From positions 992,001 through 1,056,000 of the forward strand of contig OZ199839.1 in NCBI GenBank assembly GCA_964304625.1: a DNA stretch of 64,000 bases. Direction: 5' to 3'. Below, in pieces: positions 12,332 to 23,500 of this stretch. The position numbers and the translations under genes were made by a program. The stretch is from Kudoa neothunni (taxonomy: Eukaryota > Cnidaria). The notes under the pieces were generated by a model. It was given only the letters and a program-made list of their open reading frames with translations, made no database searches and was not told the origin of the DNA. Every line of letters starts with the position of its first letter. Position 1 is the first letter of the stretch.

Positions 12332-14736
12332 TTAGCTGGTTGTTGGGAAGATTGAGAATTATTAGAGTGGATTTTAGTTTCACCGCTACTTTGGATGACA
12401 ATGGGGTGATTTCTTGTTGTTGACATTAATTTGTTAATTTCCTGAGATAAAGATTGCGATTTAGATATTGGGTTGGGAGTTAATTTAAATTTAGATTCAG
12501 ATTTAAGCGACTCTTCGACCTCAATAATCGAATTGTCCTCTAGCGCTGAATAGTAGAAAGTGTCTTCATAGTTGAGGTGAGTCCTAGGCGCGAAATATTG
12601 AGGAACATTAGGAGATGGGTCGTAGTAGATGACAAGCGAAGAATCTGGTGATAATGAGTTGTCTGGTGAGCTTTGGACTTGCTCTATTAATTCACTCTTG
12701 ATGTGAATAGAACTGTCACTATCGTTAAGTGTTGGAAGTGGGGAAGTAACTTTAGTGATTATCACGTCATCATCATCATCTTCATGATTAGGTGGATCTT
12801 CAAGAATTGCCAAATCTAGGATATGAGCTGGATTGGGATTGTATTCGATCATAGCAAGATCTGTGTCCATTAAAGCTTCAATGTCAGCTCTAAATCTTGC
12901 ATGGTCGCCTTCTAGATTGTTTTTGATGGGGGCTAAATTAGAGGGTGCCAACATAATGTCCATTATGTCGATTTCTTCTGGATTGCCCACCTGATGATAA
13001 TTACAATAATTATGGTTGTTAGAGTGTCCCTCTATTTCATCAATTATCCTTTCCAATTCTAGCCGATCTCTCTCGAAATCTGCCCACCATCTAGCATCTC
13101 TATAATTTTCCGCGCGGATTTTTGCATTATTATTGGAATTAATAACATTACGTTGAGCAAAATGTTGTTTATTAATATTATAAGTTGTTTGGTTGGAGTT
13201 GGAGGTAGGATTGGATTGTTGTTTAAGGTCATTATCGTTGTTGGCATTGGCATGGGTGTGTGTGGACAGAACATTTTTCTTGTACTGCACTAATGCATCC
13301 ATAAAGCCAAGATCACTGTTGTTGTTTTGGGTGGTTGGCATAATATTTGGCATAATATTTAGTTCAGTTGACTTATATTTGGCTTAGTGACTTCCTCCGG
13401 GGAATTATGATTAGTGTTAGTGATAATGTTAGGGTTAGTATTAGAAATAACTATTGGACTAACATAATTGTGCATAGGAACCAACGATTTTGTTATAATT
13501 ATCATTATCCACATAAACATCATTATTATGATTAGAATTATTAGAATTATCATTAGAAATATCAATAGTGGTTATTGGAGGTAAATTTGAACTGATATTA
13601 TTGGATATTGATTGCGTGCGTGAGTTGAAGATTATCATAATTATCAGTAATTTCATCATTATCAATGATTGCAGTATTAAGTGGATCATTTGATATTGGA
13701 TTACAACGCATTGAAATATTGCAATCATAATTTACTTGTAATTGAAGTGTGGATTAGGATTATCAGTATTAGTATTAGTACTAATATCATCTGAAGAATT
13801 CAAAGTTGGTGGGTTCGAGTCAAATTGATTGGCCGATTCATCAGATTGTAAATTGAGAGGGTCATTCAGGGAGATGACAACATCATCACATTGATAAATT
13901 GGCGATTGGAAAGAGTCGGGTGCTGACTCATCAACGTCGTTAATGGATGCCAGCTCATTATTCGACTTTATTAAAGTGGCATTGGCGATAATGTTATCAG
14001 CACTGATAACAGATTCATCAACCACAGAGTCAACAGTATAGAGGAAACATTGGGATTTTGAAAGGGGTAAAGTGGCAACATTTTACGGTAATACTCACTG
14101 TTGTATTCCGACGGTTGGGTGGAAATGGCTTTGGTAATTGGAATAATAAGACTATCCGGGATTAACCCAGATATTATAAAATTTTCATTTTTAGCGTCCA
14201 ATTCTTCAATTAGAGCACTTTTGAGTTGGTTGACAGCAAGCTTGTATCGTTCTTTACGTTCCAGTATGGCTTTTGGGATTTTTCGTGATGACCGGTTTAA
14301 GACCATCCAGATTAACTTTAAAGATGCCTTTATTTTTAGCTGTTCCTCTACAGCTACAGACTCATCAATTTTATATGGTATAGCCAGTGTTGGGGGCGTT
14401 GTATAAAAGTAATTGTCAATGATATCAAATAGCTCTTTAGGGAGATCCTCCCTAGATAAGATACCAGAAAAGATCTTCAGAGATCCATGGAACAACGAAA
14501 TATACTTCCTAACAAAGTCAGCAATACATTTATCAACAACAGATAGTTTAGCACCACTAAGGCGCTTCTCCAAATATGATGAGTAAAGGTGGTAAATTAT
14601 CGGGGAAATTTCGTGCTCAAAATATTGTAACAAATCAGTCACACAAACTTCGCAATTGCACCGTTAGAATTGTTAGGTCATACACACCGCAACATGCATA
14701 AATTTTCCATTTCCGCTCCGAAAAAACGAAAAATTT
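12332..14736 (-). mobile_element. Element C1: 5' part of a decayed B-like LINE
   Basis: The copy starts right after the tRNA-Lys half at 14737-14770. Its first bases resemble family B (TTTTTTCGGAGCGGAAATGG on the minus strand). The frame from the tRNA ATG stops early (near 14670), but the conserved N-terminal block is clear at 14642-13971: HEISPIIYHLYSSYLE, CIADFVRKYISLFHGS, LKLIWMVLNRSSRKIPKAIL, GLIPDSLIIP. A long open stretch at 13353-12322 carries DLGFMDALVQYKKNVLS, WWADFERDRLELERIIDE, NPEEIDIMDIMLAP and IVIQSSGETKI, all matching B. It breaks off at QSSQQPA near 12332, where C2 begins. The reverse transcriptase part is missing. Confidence 0.85.
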
Positions 14737-14770
14737 CGCCTGGTAGGGGGCTCGAACCCATGGCCTCAAG
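14737..14770 (-). repeat. tRNA-Lys 3' half at the A1/C1 junction
   Basis: These 34 bases are identical to the tRNA-Lys(UUU) sequence from position 40 to the discriminator base. They contain the T arm, the B box (GGTTCGAGCCC on the minus strand) and an in-frame ATG. They separate the 3' end of A1 from the 5' end of C1 and are the duplicated target. Confidence 0.95.
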
Positions 14771-17700
14771 TACACAAAAATAGCGGGAAAAATAGTGTTT
14801 GTAAACTAATCTAATAAATGTTTATTTTGGGAAGGTGGAAGTTGGAATTGGGATGGTCCTTGATTGGTTGGATGATCTAAATAAAAATTAACAATTATTA
14901 AACAAGTTACGTGCGGTTTGGTGGAGAAGATTTCGTTTTCGCCACTCCCTGTAAGGGGGGTTGCGAAGACGGAATCTTGGGAGGTATCTTCATCGGCTTT
15001 TTGGATGGTTGGGATAGTGGTTTTTGGATGGATTTCTTAATGGATTTTTTGCGCGATGAAGGTGGAGGTGGAGGCGCCAAAGTCATCACTGGGGTAGCTT
15101 TGATAACCATGGGTGGCGTCACAGATTTCTTCTTCTGGGGAGGTGGATTTTTAAAGATATCATCAGTTTGGGATAGAAACACTTGGGATGATTGGGAGTT
15201 TTGAGGAGAGTTGGAGGTGGGAATTTCAATTGTTGGGATGACTTGTTGGATAGTCTTGATGATATTGGTGGATTTGGTTGCTGGAGTGCGTTTTTTAGGC
15301 GCGTTTCGCAGCAGTGGTTTTTGGTTGTCCACATAGACACCATTTCTACAAATGGGTGTAGCGGAGGTTCCAAAGACATGGGCTCTCCAGATGGTCGAAG
15401 AGTCCAAGAGAACAGATCTGGTGATTGCTTTCTTTAAGGCTGACACCCTCTTTTTGTTTTTAACAAAAAGAGCTTTATATACATCATTATTGGGCTCATA
15501 ATGAGCCCCCAAAGAACCGTAGATCAGCGCATAAAGTTGGCACGAGTAGCCCTTTTCCATCCATTGTGATTGCTCCTCCCTGTACTTGGCAACCTTGTGT
15601 TGGTGTACTTCTTCCAGGCGAGAGAGTGACGATTCGAAGGTGATGGAAACGTCGCAGATAATGACATCTTTGGTTTGGTCATTGAGGAGTACAATATCTG
15701 GTCGACGGTTAGAGGGGATCTGTGGGAAAATGGTGTCGAGGAATGTCACCCAATTCTTATTGGGCTTCATCTGTTCAGCGATGAGGTCAACAATATGGTT
15801 GTGTCGAGCGGACCTTGCTCTTTCACCGAACTTGCAGCCACCCAGAATATGTCCTAGGTGTTCCGTTGCCACATGGCAACGTCTACAGTCGGATTCAGAA
15901 CAAAGTTTACGTATTTTCAATACGCACTTTGTGGGGAGCGCATTCACTCGCGCCAGGATGCCAAAGCGGTAGACATAGGGAGATACATCACCTTGGTTAA
16001 TCCAGGAGTTTGCGACTTTGCTTCCCACAAAACACTCAACGGATCGTCCCTGCATACGCTGAGACTTCCATACGTCGAGGAACATCGACTGAACATGCCA
16101 CCGAATACGGCGTACTCGGGTGGCACCTCGCTGTTGATGAGGGGGAATGTGTGGTGGCGGACTGAGGTAATCAGAGTCAATGTCAATCTTTGAGGGAGAC
16201 TGTTCATCGGCTTGCTTGACTTGGAGTCCAAGAGACTTTGCATTCAAGCGGATGCTAGAGAAGATACTTCTCACGTCTCTGGACTTGATATACTCAGTGT
16301 CCCTGTTAAAATAGTCCTCAGGGGTGAGACTTTCGTTGGTTCTCTTACCAACGATGGATAAAATTGCGTCCTCAGACAGTTTGGCGACTCTTTCATCCGC
16401 GGAATGGATGAGGTTGAGTGCGGAGGCTAATCGGAGGGCACAAAAGTCGAGTTTAAGGCATCTCAGACCGAATCCCCCCACTGCACATGGAGTGTACAGT
16501 AGGGACTTTGTAACAGATTCGGGCATAGCTAACCAATGGCGAACTGATGACCGAATCTCAGAATCGATTTTCTTGAGGTCCTCGATGCGGATAATGTTAT
16601 TCTTCATAGAATACTCAAGGGTGGGCATTAAGTAAGTTTTCGTGAGGTTAATCTTCATAAAGTGCAGTAGGGGAGCGTTTGAAACTTTTTGAAGGTTCTC
16701 ACTAAACTTAGGGAAGCAAGGTGGCAGGTCTTTAAACGACTTTAGATTTTTACAGGTACCTAGGTACTTATAAAAATCCTCCATCAGCGGGATTGGCACA
16801 CCTTGGAGAACATATGGTTGGATTAATGTGGAATTTACAATGCGTGTTTTATTCTTAAATGTGACATTAAGTGTCGCACTCTTGGAATGGTTAATGCGCA
16901 GACCAAGATCATTAATAAATGCTTCGAATTGATGGAGGAGGACATTCATTTGGATATTATTCTCGGTCAGCAACACAATGTCATCGGCATATGCCAACGC
17001 ACCAAAAACCTGACCGTGAAGTTTATATCCCTGTTTTGAGTCATCAATTCGTCGCAAAAAGGGGTCCAAAACGAGGTTAAAAAGTAGGGGGGATAAGGGG
17101 CATCCCTGTCGTACACCTTTACCATAAGGATAAAGGTAGCCAGTTCCGCCGCTCTTATCCGTAACCTCGTTGAAGCTGTTTGCGTACATATGTTTTAAGA
17201 GGTTGGTGATTTGATGGGGGATATTAAAGTGGTTAAGTTGCTTTAATATCTCGGAATGGGGGACGGTATCGAAGGCCTTTTTCAGGTCTATCCAGACAGC
17301 TGATAGAGGGTTCTTCTCACGTCGTACGTCATCTAAAATTTCCTGGAGAATGAATGCGTGTTCAACGCATCCATTTCCACCGACGAATCCTTTTTGAGAC
17401 GGGCTTAGTTCAACTAGGGAGGCGAGCTTTTTATTGACCACACTCATAAACAATCTGTAGATTGTTTGCGTAATAGAGATTGGTCTATACGCTGAGGGGT
17501 CCAACACATTAATTTCGCCGTCGGTCTTTGGCAGGAGTATGAGACGGCTAACAAGCCAATCATCAGGGACTCGCTCAGAATTAAGGATCCTGTTGAACAA
17601 CTTTGCTAGATGAGAATCCATAGAGGGCACCTTTTTCCAAAAGGCCATATGTATTCCATCCTTACCAGGGGCAGTATCTTTCTTTGCGCGGTCCAGAGCA

Positions 17701-20527
17701 GCACTGACTTCTTCATCAGCAATATAAAAATCGCTGAATCGGTTACCAGACTGATAGAGGGCTTCTGTGGTATACGGCACCGGTTCTACTTCATTAAGTG
17801 ATACTTGAGAAGAGATTTTAACTTTCTCAGGGGGCTTAATAAAAGTAGGTTCTTCATCATCTAGCTTAGAGGCTGGAGAGGCTAAAGGGCTAAAGTTGGG
17901 AAATTTAAACTTAGGGGTAGGTGGAGACAACGGTTCACGGAATATGAGGTCTTCAGGCGCAACCTTTTCAGGCTCACCATCATTAGATTCATTTTCAACA
18001 TGATCCGAAGGAAGAGAAGACATTTGACTGTTATCCAAAGCTGGAATCTTAATAGGGGAAAGTTCGTCAGCATTCGTACCACAGAGAATTGTCTTAACGT
18101 CGTTGGAGTTGATGAAGGAGAGAGAATCAACTATTTCTTCAGCAGATGCTTCGCACCACTTTGGCCTAGCCTCAGTTATTTCACGAAAACATCGCTTTTG
18201 GTTACAGCGATATAAAACACGCAGACGTTTTGCTTCATTTTTAGGGGCTTTTTCAACTGGAGAATCATCTTTAATGGTGACTTGAGTGGTTGATTCTTCA
18301 GGTGCATCTTGAGTCGGTGTAGGGGAAGCAAGAATATTCTTTAAAGCTTCATCGACAAAGGTTTTCGCGGGCTCCGGAGCTTTCGGATGGTAAACCATCT
18401 TCAGTTCTTTTGCACCGTTATGCGCCGTTGTGATGAAGTGAGTATATAAATCATTAATGGGTAATTCAGAGTGAGTGGACATAACAGACCTGAGCTCATT
18501 AGAGACGCGCTCCAATGTTTCAGCTTGTTTCTTACGAAACTCAGCTGCCCTTTTACGAATTTTGTCATGTTTCTCACGAGCCGCTATTTCATTCATTACT
18601 TCCTCCGGAATTGAAGAGGTTTCATGTGCTTTTTCATTGGCGGCATCACGTTTGGCTTGTAAATAAGATGGGGGTGGTGGAACAAAGATAGAGCGCAGTT
18701 CGGAATCTGCGATATCTTTTTCCAGAGCGGAAAGATCTAGAGGTTTGTCTAGATTTGGGTTGAGTGGGATTGTATCAACATTTTCATGAGATTTAAAGGA
18801 TTTTTGTCGACAATCACGCAAATAATTATCAACAAAGGCAAGAGAGTGTTGGCGTTTACTTGGTTTTAATTTGGATTGAGCAAAGATAGAATCATTAGGC
18901 GTAAAAATAACTTCCTCAACATTAGGCTCAAACTCGGACATAATTAATGGTGTAGCGCAAACTTTCTCCTCATTAAGTGCTTCCACATCAATATCGGAAT
19001 TGTTAATAATAATAGATTCATCAATATTGACGAGTTGCATAGAATTAAGAGCTTTTTCATTAGAATTACCATCAATTAACTCATTATGGTGCTCAATGTT
19101 AGATTTGGTTAAATTACTCGATTTAACACGCTCATTCAACTTCTTACTAATTATAGTAGGTATAAATTTGCCAAACTTATTCTTAGTAAGCGCGGATTTT
19201 GATTTTTTGGGTTTAACGTTAACTGGTTTAGCTTTAAACTCATTTGGAGCATCTGCGTCATTAAACACGATATCGCTATCGTCCTCACTTAAAACTTTAG
19301 AATTCTGACCAATAAATTCCATGTTTTCATTTTTAATGGCGTTTGCTGCGTTAAGTGGTTGAAAAGGTGTAAATTTAGCACTATCATTATTCAATGAATC
19401 ATGCGCAGGCAACACCGAAGTGTCGTCGTCGTCGTTTACACTTAAAATTGATTCATTATCACCAGATTCAACGTCGTTTAATTCAGTATAACCTTCCATA
19501 CCTTCATAAACAACGTTAAATGCTGGGTTTCCTACAGTTAACTTGCTCATAAACATTGCGTGAGCATCTGGATCAACTACCAAACCATTAATGTTCTGCA
19601 ATGCTTTAAAGCTATCAAACGAAGAAAAAATTTTATTATTGGTGGAATTAACAACGCTAAAAGGTTGTTCTAACTCGCAATTATCACTGTTGTACTCAAT
19701 ACTATCAACAGGTGGATTATTAAGGTTATTGTTACTCATTAATATGAGATTAGGTTGAAAATTGTTACGAGCTTTGCCAGAACGAGTAGAAGATGATTTT
19801 TTAATGTTGTCTGATTTAATATAACTGAGGAAAGAATCTAAATTGTCATGAGAGGCAAATTTAGATTCAAAGTCACGGCCGGAGATTAGGACCAGATTAT
19901 CTGCGACAATAACATTCCCATCGTCATTATACAGGATTAAAGGTAGTGTGTTGTTATTTATCATGAAAAGAGCACTCTGACGGATACTCTTTAACAAATT
20001 GTTAATTTCCGATTTTTTAGTGCCAGATGGCACCGCTTTCGGCTTATTAGAGCGCAATGAAACTTTTGATGCTGAGTCACTATCGGCACGTTGCACGTGC
20101 AAATTAAAGTCGTTAGTTTTATAAGGAAAAGTGGAGTTGTTAGATGCATCAATACAATCATTAGATGTAACATTTGCACTACTATCTATCGATAACGCAG
20201 TAATAGGCAAAGTACCTTGTTTGTAGGCCATAGAGAGGGTGGGATCTTCGGACAACTTTGATGATATATCTTCAGAAAAAGTTAACTCAACAAAGCGGGC
20301 TATACGTTGGAGAAAAGGAGACCCTTGGAGCTTCAAACGCCGACGTCGCAGAAACTCATCAAGGTAATATTGAATGAAATCTGAGTAGCCTGTTAGGTCG
20401 ACTTCAGCTAAACTGAGGTCAAACCCAACAAAAATGGCATCGTTAGATTCCTTATAACCTAACCAACCATCTAGTGCTAAAATTTCGCGTTTTCGAGCTG
20501 AAAAAAAGGTCGAAAAACGAAAAATTT
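14771..20527 (-). mobile_element. Element A1: complete tRNA-Lys-specific LINE, family A
   Basis: Full-length family A copy of 5757 bp between two identical tRNA-Lys halves. The 5' end follows CCAGGCG of the tRNA with AAATTTTTCGTTTTTCG, and the 3' end is TTTTGTGTA directly before CTTGAGG. There is no poly(A) tail and no simple repeat at the 3' end. It has one uninterrupted reading frame and a 3' untranslated region of about 136 bp (14771-14906). It is the only A copy here whose frame is open end to end, so it is the best candidate for a recently active copy. Confidence 0.9.
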
Positions 20528-20552
20528 CGCCTGGTAGGGGGCTCGAACCCAT
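14907..20552 (-). CDS. Family A LINE protein: RT plus restriction-like endonuclease (1881 aa)
   Basis: The protein should nick tRNA-Lys DNA and prime cDNA synthesis there (target-primed reverse transcription). The start ATG (20550-20552) lies in the tRNA half, in the context GCCATGG. The next Met is residue 108, inside a region already aligned with family B, so the tRNA ATG is the only plausible AUG. Residues about 1-760 are acidic and Ser/Asn-rich without a recognisable zinc finger. A basic motif, KRLRVLYRCNQKRCFREI, lies near 775. The reverse transcriptase spans about 940-1260, with GKDGI, AYRPISI, DLKKAFDTVPH, RQGCPLSPLLFNLVLD and YADD at 1188-1191. A CCHC knuckle (CRRC...H...C, followed by RHN) lies near 1551-1580, and the endonuclease RRPDIVLL...DVSI near 1616-1635. 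A Pro/Ser/Lys-rich tail of about 130 residues ends the protein. R2/R4/NeSL-type by motif order. Confidence 0.92.
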   Translation of the reverse strand: MGSSPLPGEIFRFSTFFSARKREILALDGWLGYKESNDAIFVGFDLSLAEVDLTGYSDFIQYYLDEFLRRRRLKLQGSPFLQRIARFVELTFSEDISSKLSEDPTLSMAYKQGTLPITALSIDSSANVTSNDCIDASNNSTFPYKTNDFNLHVQRADSDSASKVSLRSNKPKAVPSGTKKSEINNLLKSIRQSALFMINNNTLPLILYNDDGNVIVADNLVLISGRDFESKFASHDNLDSFLSYIKSDNIKKSSSTRSGKARNNFQPNLILMSNNNLNNPPVDSIEYNSDNCELEQPFSVVNSTNNKIFSSFDSFKALQNINGLVVDPDAHAMFMSKLTVGNPAFNVVYEGMEGYTELNDVESGDNESILSVNDDDDTSVLPAHDSLNNDSAKFTPFQPLNAANAIKNENMEFIGQNSKVLSEDDSDIVFNDADAPNEFKAKPVNVKPKKSKSALTKNKFGKFIPTIISKKLNERVKSSNLTKSNIEHHNELIDGNSNEKALNSMQLVNIDESIIINNSDIDVEALNEEKVCATPLIMSEFEPNVEEVIFTPNDSIFAQSKLKPSKRQHSLAFVDNYLRDCRQKSFKSHENVDTIPLNPNLDKPLDLSALEKDIADSELRSIFVPPPPSYLQAKRDAANEKAHETSSIPEEVMNEIAAREKHDKIRKRAAEFRKKQAETLERVSNELRSVMSTHSELPINDLYTHFITTAHNGAKELKMVYHPKAPEPAKTFVDEALKNILASPTPTQDAPEESTTQVTIKDDSPVEKAPKNEAKRLRVLYRCNQKRCFREITEARPKWCEASAEEIVDSLSFINSNDVKTILCGTNADELSPIKIPALDNSQMSSLPSDHVENESNDGEPEKVAPEDLIFREPLSPPTPKFKFPNFSPLASPASKLDDEEPTFIKPPEKVKISSQVSLNEVEPVPYTTEALYQSGNRFSDFYIADEEVSAALDRAKKDTAPGKDGIHMAFWKKVPSMDSHLAKLFNRILNSERVPDDWLVSRLILLPKTDGEINVLDPSAYRPISITQTIYRLFMSVVNKKLASLVELSPSQKGFVGGNGCVEHAFILQEILDDVRREKNPLSAVWIDLKKAFDTVPHSEILKQLNHFNIPHQITNLLKHMYANSFNEVTDKSGGTGYLYPYGKGVRQGCPLSPLLFNLVLDPFLRRIDDSKQGYKLHGQVFGALAYADDIVLLTENNIQMNVLLHQFEAFINDLGLRINHSKSATLNVTFKNKTRIVNSTLIQPYVLQGVPIPLMEDFYKYLGTCKNLKSFKDLPPCFPKFSENLQKVSNAPLLHFMKINLTKTYLMPTLEYSMKNNIIRIEDLKKIDSEIRSSVRHWLAMPESVTKSLLYTPCAVGGFGLRCLKLDFCALRLASALNLIHSADERVAKLSEDAILSIVGKRTNESLTPEDYFNRDTEYIKSRDVRSIFSSIRLNAKSLGLQVKQADEQSPSKIDIDSDYLSPPPHIPPHQQRGATRVRRIRWHVQSMFLDVWKSQRMQGRSVECFVGSKVANSWINQGDVSPYVYRFGILARVNALPTKCVLKIRKLCSESDCRRCHVATEHLGHILGGCKFGERARSARHNHIVDLIAEQMKPNKNWVTFLDTIFPQIPSNRRPDIVLLNDQTKDVIICDVSITFESSLSRLEEVHQHKVAKYREEQSQWMEKGYSCQLYALIYGSLGAHYEPNNDVYKALFVKNKKRVSALKKAITRSVLLDSSTIWRAHVFGTSATPICRNGVYVDNQKPLLRNAPKKRTPATKSTNIIKTIQQVIPTIEIPTSNSPQNSQSSQVFLSQTDDIFKNPPPQKKKSVTPPMVIKATPVMTLAPPPPPSSRKKSIKKSIQKPLSQPSKKPMKIPPKIPSSQPPLQGVAKTKSSPPNRT

Positions 20553-20561
20553 GGCCTCAAG
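20528..20561 (-). repeat. tRNA-Lys 3' half at the A2/A1 junction
   Basis: An identical copy of the 34-nt tRNA 3' half. It supplies the start codon of A1 (20550-20552) and marks the 3' junction of A2. Confidence 0.95.
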
Positions 20562-23500
20562 TACACAAAAATAGCGGGAAAAATAGTGTTTGTAAACTAA
20601 TCTAATAAATGTTTATTTTGGGAAGGTGGAAGTTGGAATTGGGATGGTCCTTGATTGGTTGGATGATCTAAATAAAAATTAACAATTATTAAACAAGTTA
20701 CGTGCGGTTTGGTGGAGAAGATTTCGTTTTCGCCACTCCCTGTAAGGGGGGTTGCGAAGACGGAATCTTGGGAGGTATCTTCATCGGCTTTTTGGATGGT
20801 TGGGATAGTGGTTTTTGGATGGATTTCTTAATGGATTTTTTGCGCGATGAAGGTGGAGGTGGAGGCGCCAAAGTCATCACTGGGGTAGCTTTGATAACCA
20901 TGGGTGGCGTCACAGATTTCTTCTTCTGGGGAGGTGGATTTTTAAAGATATCATCAGTTTGGGATAGAAACACTTGGGATGATTGGGAGTTTTGAGGAGA
21001 GTTGGAGGTGGGAATTTCAATTGTTGGGATGACTTGTTGGATAGTCTTGATGATATTGGTGGATTTGGTTGCTGGAGTGCGTTTTTTAGGCGCGTTTCGC
21101 AGCAGTGGTTTTTGGTTGTCCACATAGACACCATTTCTACAAATGGGTGTAGCGGAGGTTCCAAAGACATGGGCTCTCCAGATGGTCGAAGAGTCCAAGA
21201 GAACAGATCTGGTGATTGCTTTCTTTAAGGCTGACACCCTCTTTTTGTTTTTAACAAAAAGAGCTTTATATACATCATTATTGGGCTCATAATGAGCCCC
21301 CAAAGAACCGTAGATCAGCGCATAAAGTTGGCACGAGTAGCCCTTTTCCATCCATTGTGATTGCTCCTCCCTGTACTTGGCAACCTTGTGTTGGTGTACT
21401 TCTTCCAGGCGAGAGAGTGACGATTCGAAGGTGATGGAAACGTCGCAGATAATGACATCTTTGGTTTGGTCATTGAGGAGTACAATATCTGGTCGACGGT
21501 TAGAGGGGATCTGTGGGAAAATGGTGTCGAGGAATGTCACCCAATTCTTATTGGGCTTCATCTGTTCAGCGATGAGGTCAACAATATGGTTGTGTCGAGC
21601 GGACCTTGCTCTTTCACCGAACTTGCAGCCACCCAGAATATGTCCTAGGTGTTCCGTTGCCACATGGCAACGTCTACAGTCGGATTCAGAACAAAGTTTA
21701 CGTATTTTCAATACGCACTTTGTGGGGAGCGCATTCACTCGCGCCAGGATGCCAAAGCGGTAGACATAGGGAGATACATCACCTTGGTTAATCCAGGAGT
21801 TTGCGACTTTGCTTCCCACAAAACACTCAACGGATCGTCCCTGCATACGCTGAGACTTCCATACGTCGAGGAACATCGACTGAACATGCCACCGAATACG
21901 GCGTACTCGGGTGGCACCTCGCTGTTGATGAGGGGGAATGTGTGGTGGCGGACTGAGGTAATCAGAGTCAATGTCAATCTTTGAGGGAGACTGTTCATCG
22001 GCTTGCTTGACTTGGAGTCCAAGAGACTTTGCATTCAAGCGGATGCTAGAGAAGATACTTCTCACGTCTCTGGACTTGATATACTCAGTGTCCCTGTTAA
22101 AATAGTCCTCAGGGGTGAGACTTTCGTTGGTTCTCTTACCAACGATGGATAAAATTGCGTCCTCAGACAGTTTGGCGACTCTTTCATCCGCGGAATGGAT
22201 GAGGTTGAGTGCGGAGGCTAATCGGAGGGCACAAAAGTCGAGTTTAAGGCATCTCAGACCGAATCCCCCCACTGCACATGGAGTGTACAGTAGGGACTTT
22301 GTAACAGATTCGGGCATAGCTAACCAATGGCGAACTGATGACCGAATCTCAGAATCGATTTTCTTGAGGTCCTCGATGCGGATAATGTTATTCTTCATAG
22401 AATACTCAAGGGTGGGCATTAAGTAAGTTTTCGTGAGGTTAATCTTCATAAAGTGCAGTAGGGGAGCGTTTGAAACTTTTTGAAGGTTCTCACTAAACTT
22501 AGGGAAGCAAGGTGGCAGGTCTTTAAACGACTTTAGATTTTTACAGGTACCTAGGTACTTATAAAAATCCTCCATCAGCGGGATTGGCACACCTTGGAGA
22601 ACATATGGTTGGATTAATGTGGAATTTACAATGCGCGTTTTATTCTTAAATGTGACATTAAGTGTCGCACTCTTGGAATGGTTAATGCGCAGACCAAGAT
22701 CATTAATAAATGCTTCGAATTGATGGAGGAGGACATTCATTTGGATATTATTCTCGGTCAGCAACACAATGTCATCGGCATATGCCAACGCACCAAAAAC
22801 CTGACCGTGAAGTTTATATCCCTGTTTTGAGTCATCAATTCGTCGCAAAAAGGGGTCCAAAACGAGGTTAAAAAGTAGGGGGGATAAGGGGCATCCCTGT
22901 CGTACACCTTTACCATAAGGATAAAGGTAGCCAGTTCCGCCGCTCTTATCCGTAACCTCGTTGAAGCTGTTTGCGTACATATGTTTTAAGAGGTTGGTGA
23001 TTTGATGGGGGATATTAAAGTGGTTAAGTTGCTTTAATATCTCGGAATGGGGGACGGTATCGAAGGCCTTTTTCAGGTCTATCCAGACAGCTGATAGAGG
23101 GTTCTTCTCACGTCGTACGTCATCTAAAATTTCCTGGAGAATGAATGCGTGTTCAACGCATCCATTTCCACCGACGAATCCTTTTTGAGACGGGCTTAGT
23201 TCAACTAGGGAGGCGAGCTTTTTATTGACCACACTCATAAACAATCTGTAGATTGTTTGCGTAATAGAGATTGGTCTATACGCTGAGGGGTCCAACACAT
23301 TAATTTCGCCGTCGGTCTTTGGCAGGAGTATGAGACGGCTAACAAGCCAATCATCAGGGACTCGCTCAGAATTAAGGATCCTGTTGAACAACATTGCTAG
23401 ATGAGAATCCATAGAGGGCACCTTTTTCCAAAAGGCCATATGTATTCCATCCTTACCAGGGGCAGTATCTTTCTTTGCGCGGTCCAGAGCAGCACTGACT

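Noticed and set aside
14911-15437. Plus-strand Gly/Trp-rich frames opposite the end of A1 (repeated at 20702-21228 and 41139-41660)
   Set aside because: They are antisense shadows of the Pro/Lys-rich tail of the family A protein and recur only because the element recurs.
15586-16635. Plus-strand frames opposite the zinc-knuckle and endonuclease region
   Set aside because: Mirror the conserved coding strand; no family resemblance and no start context of their own.
14737-20561. Identical 34-nt repeats at both ends of A1 read as LTRs or att sites
   Set aside because: They are tRNA sequence, far too short for LTRs. The protein between them is a LINE type with a C-terminal restriction-like endonuclease, without integrase or protease.
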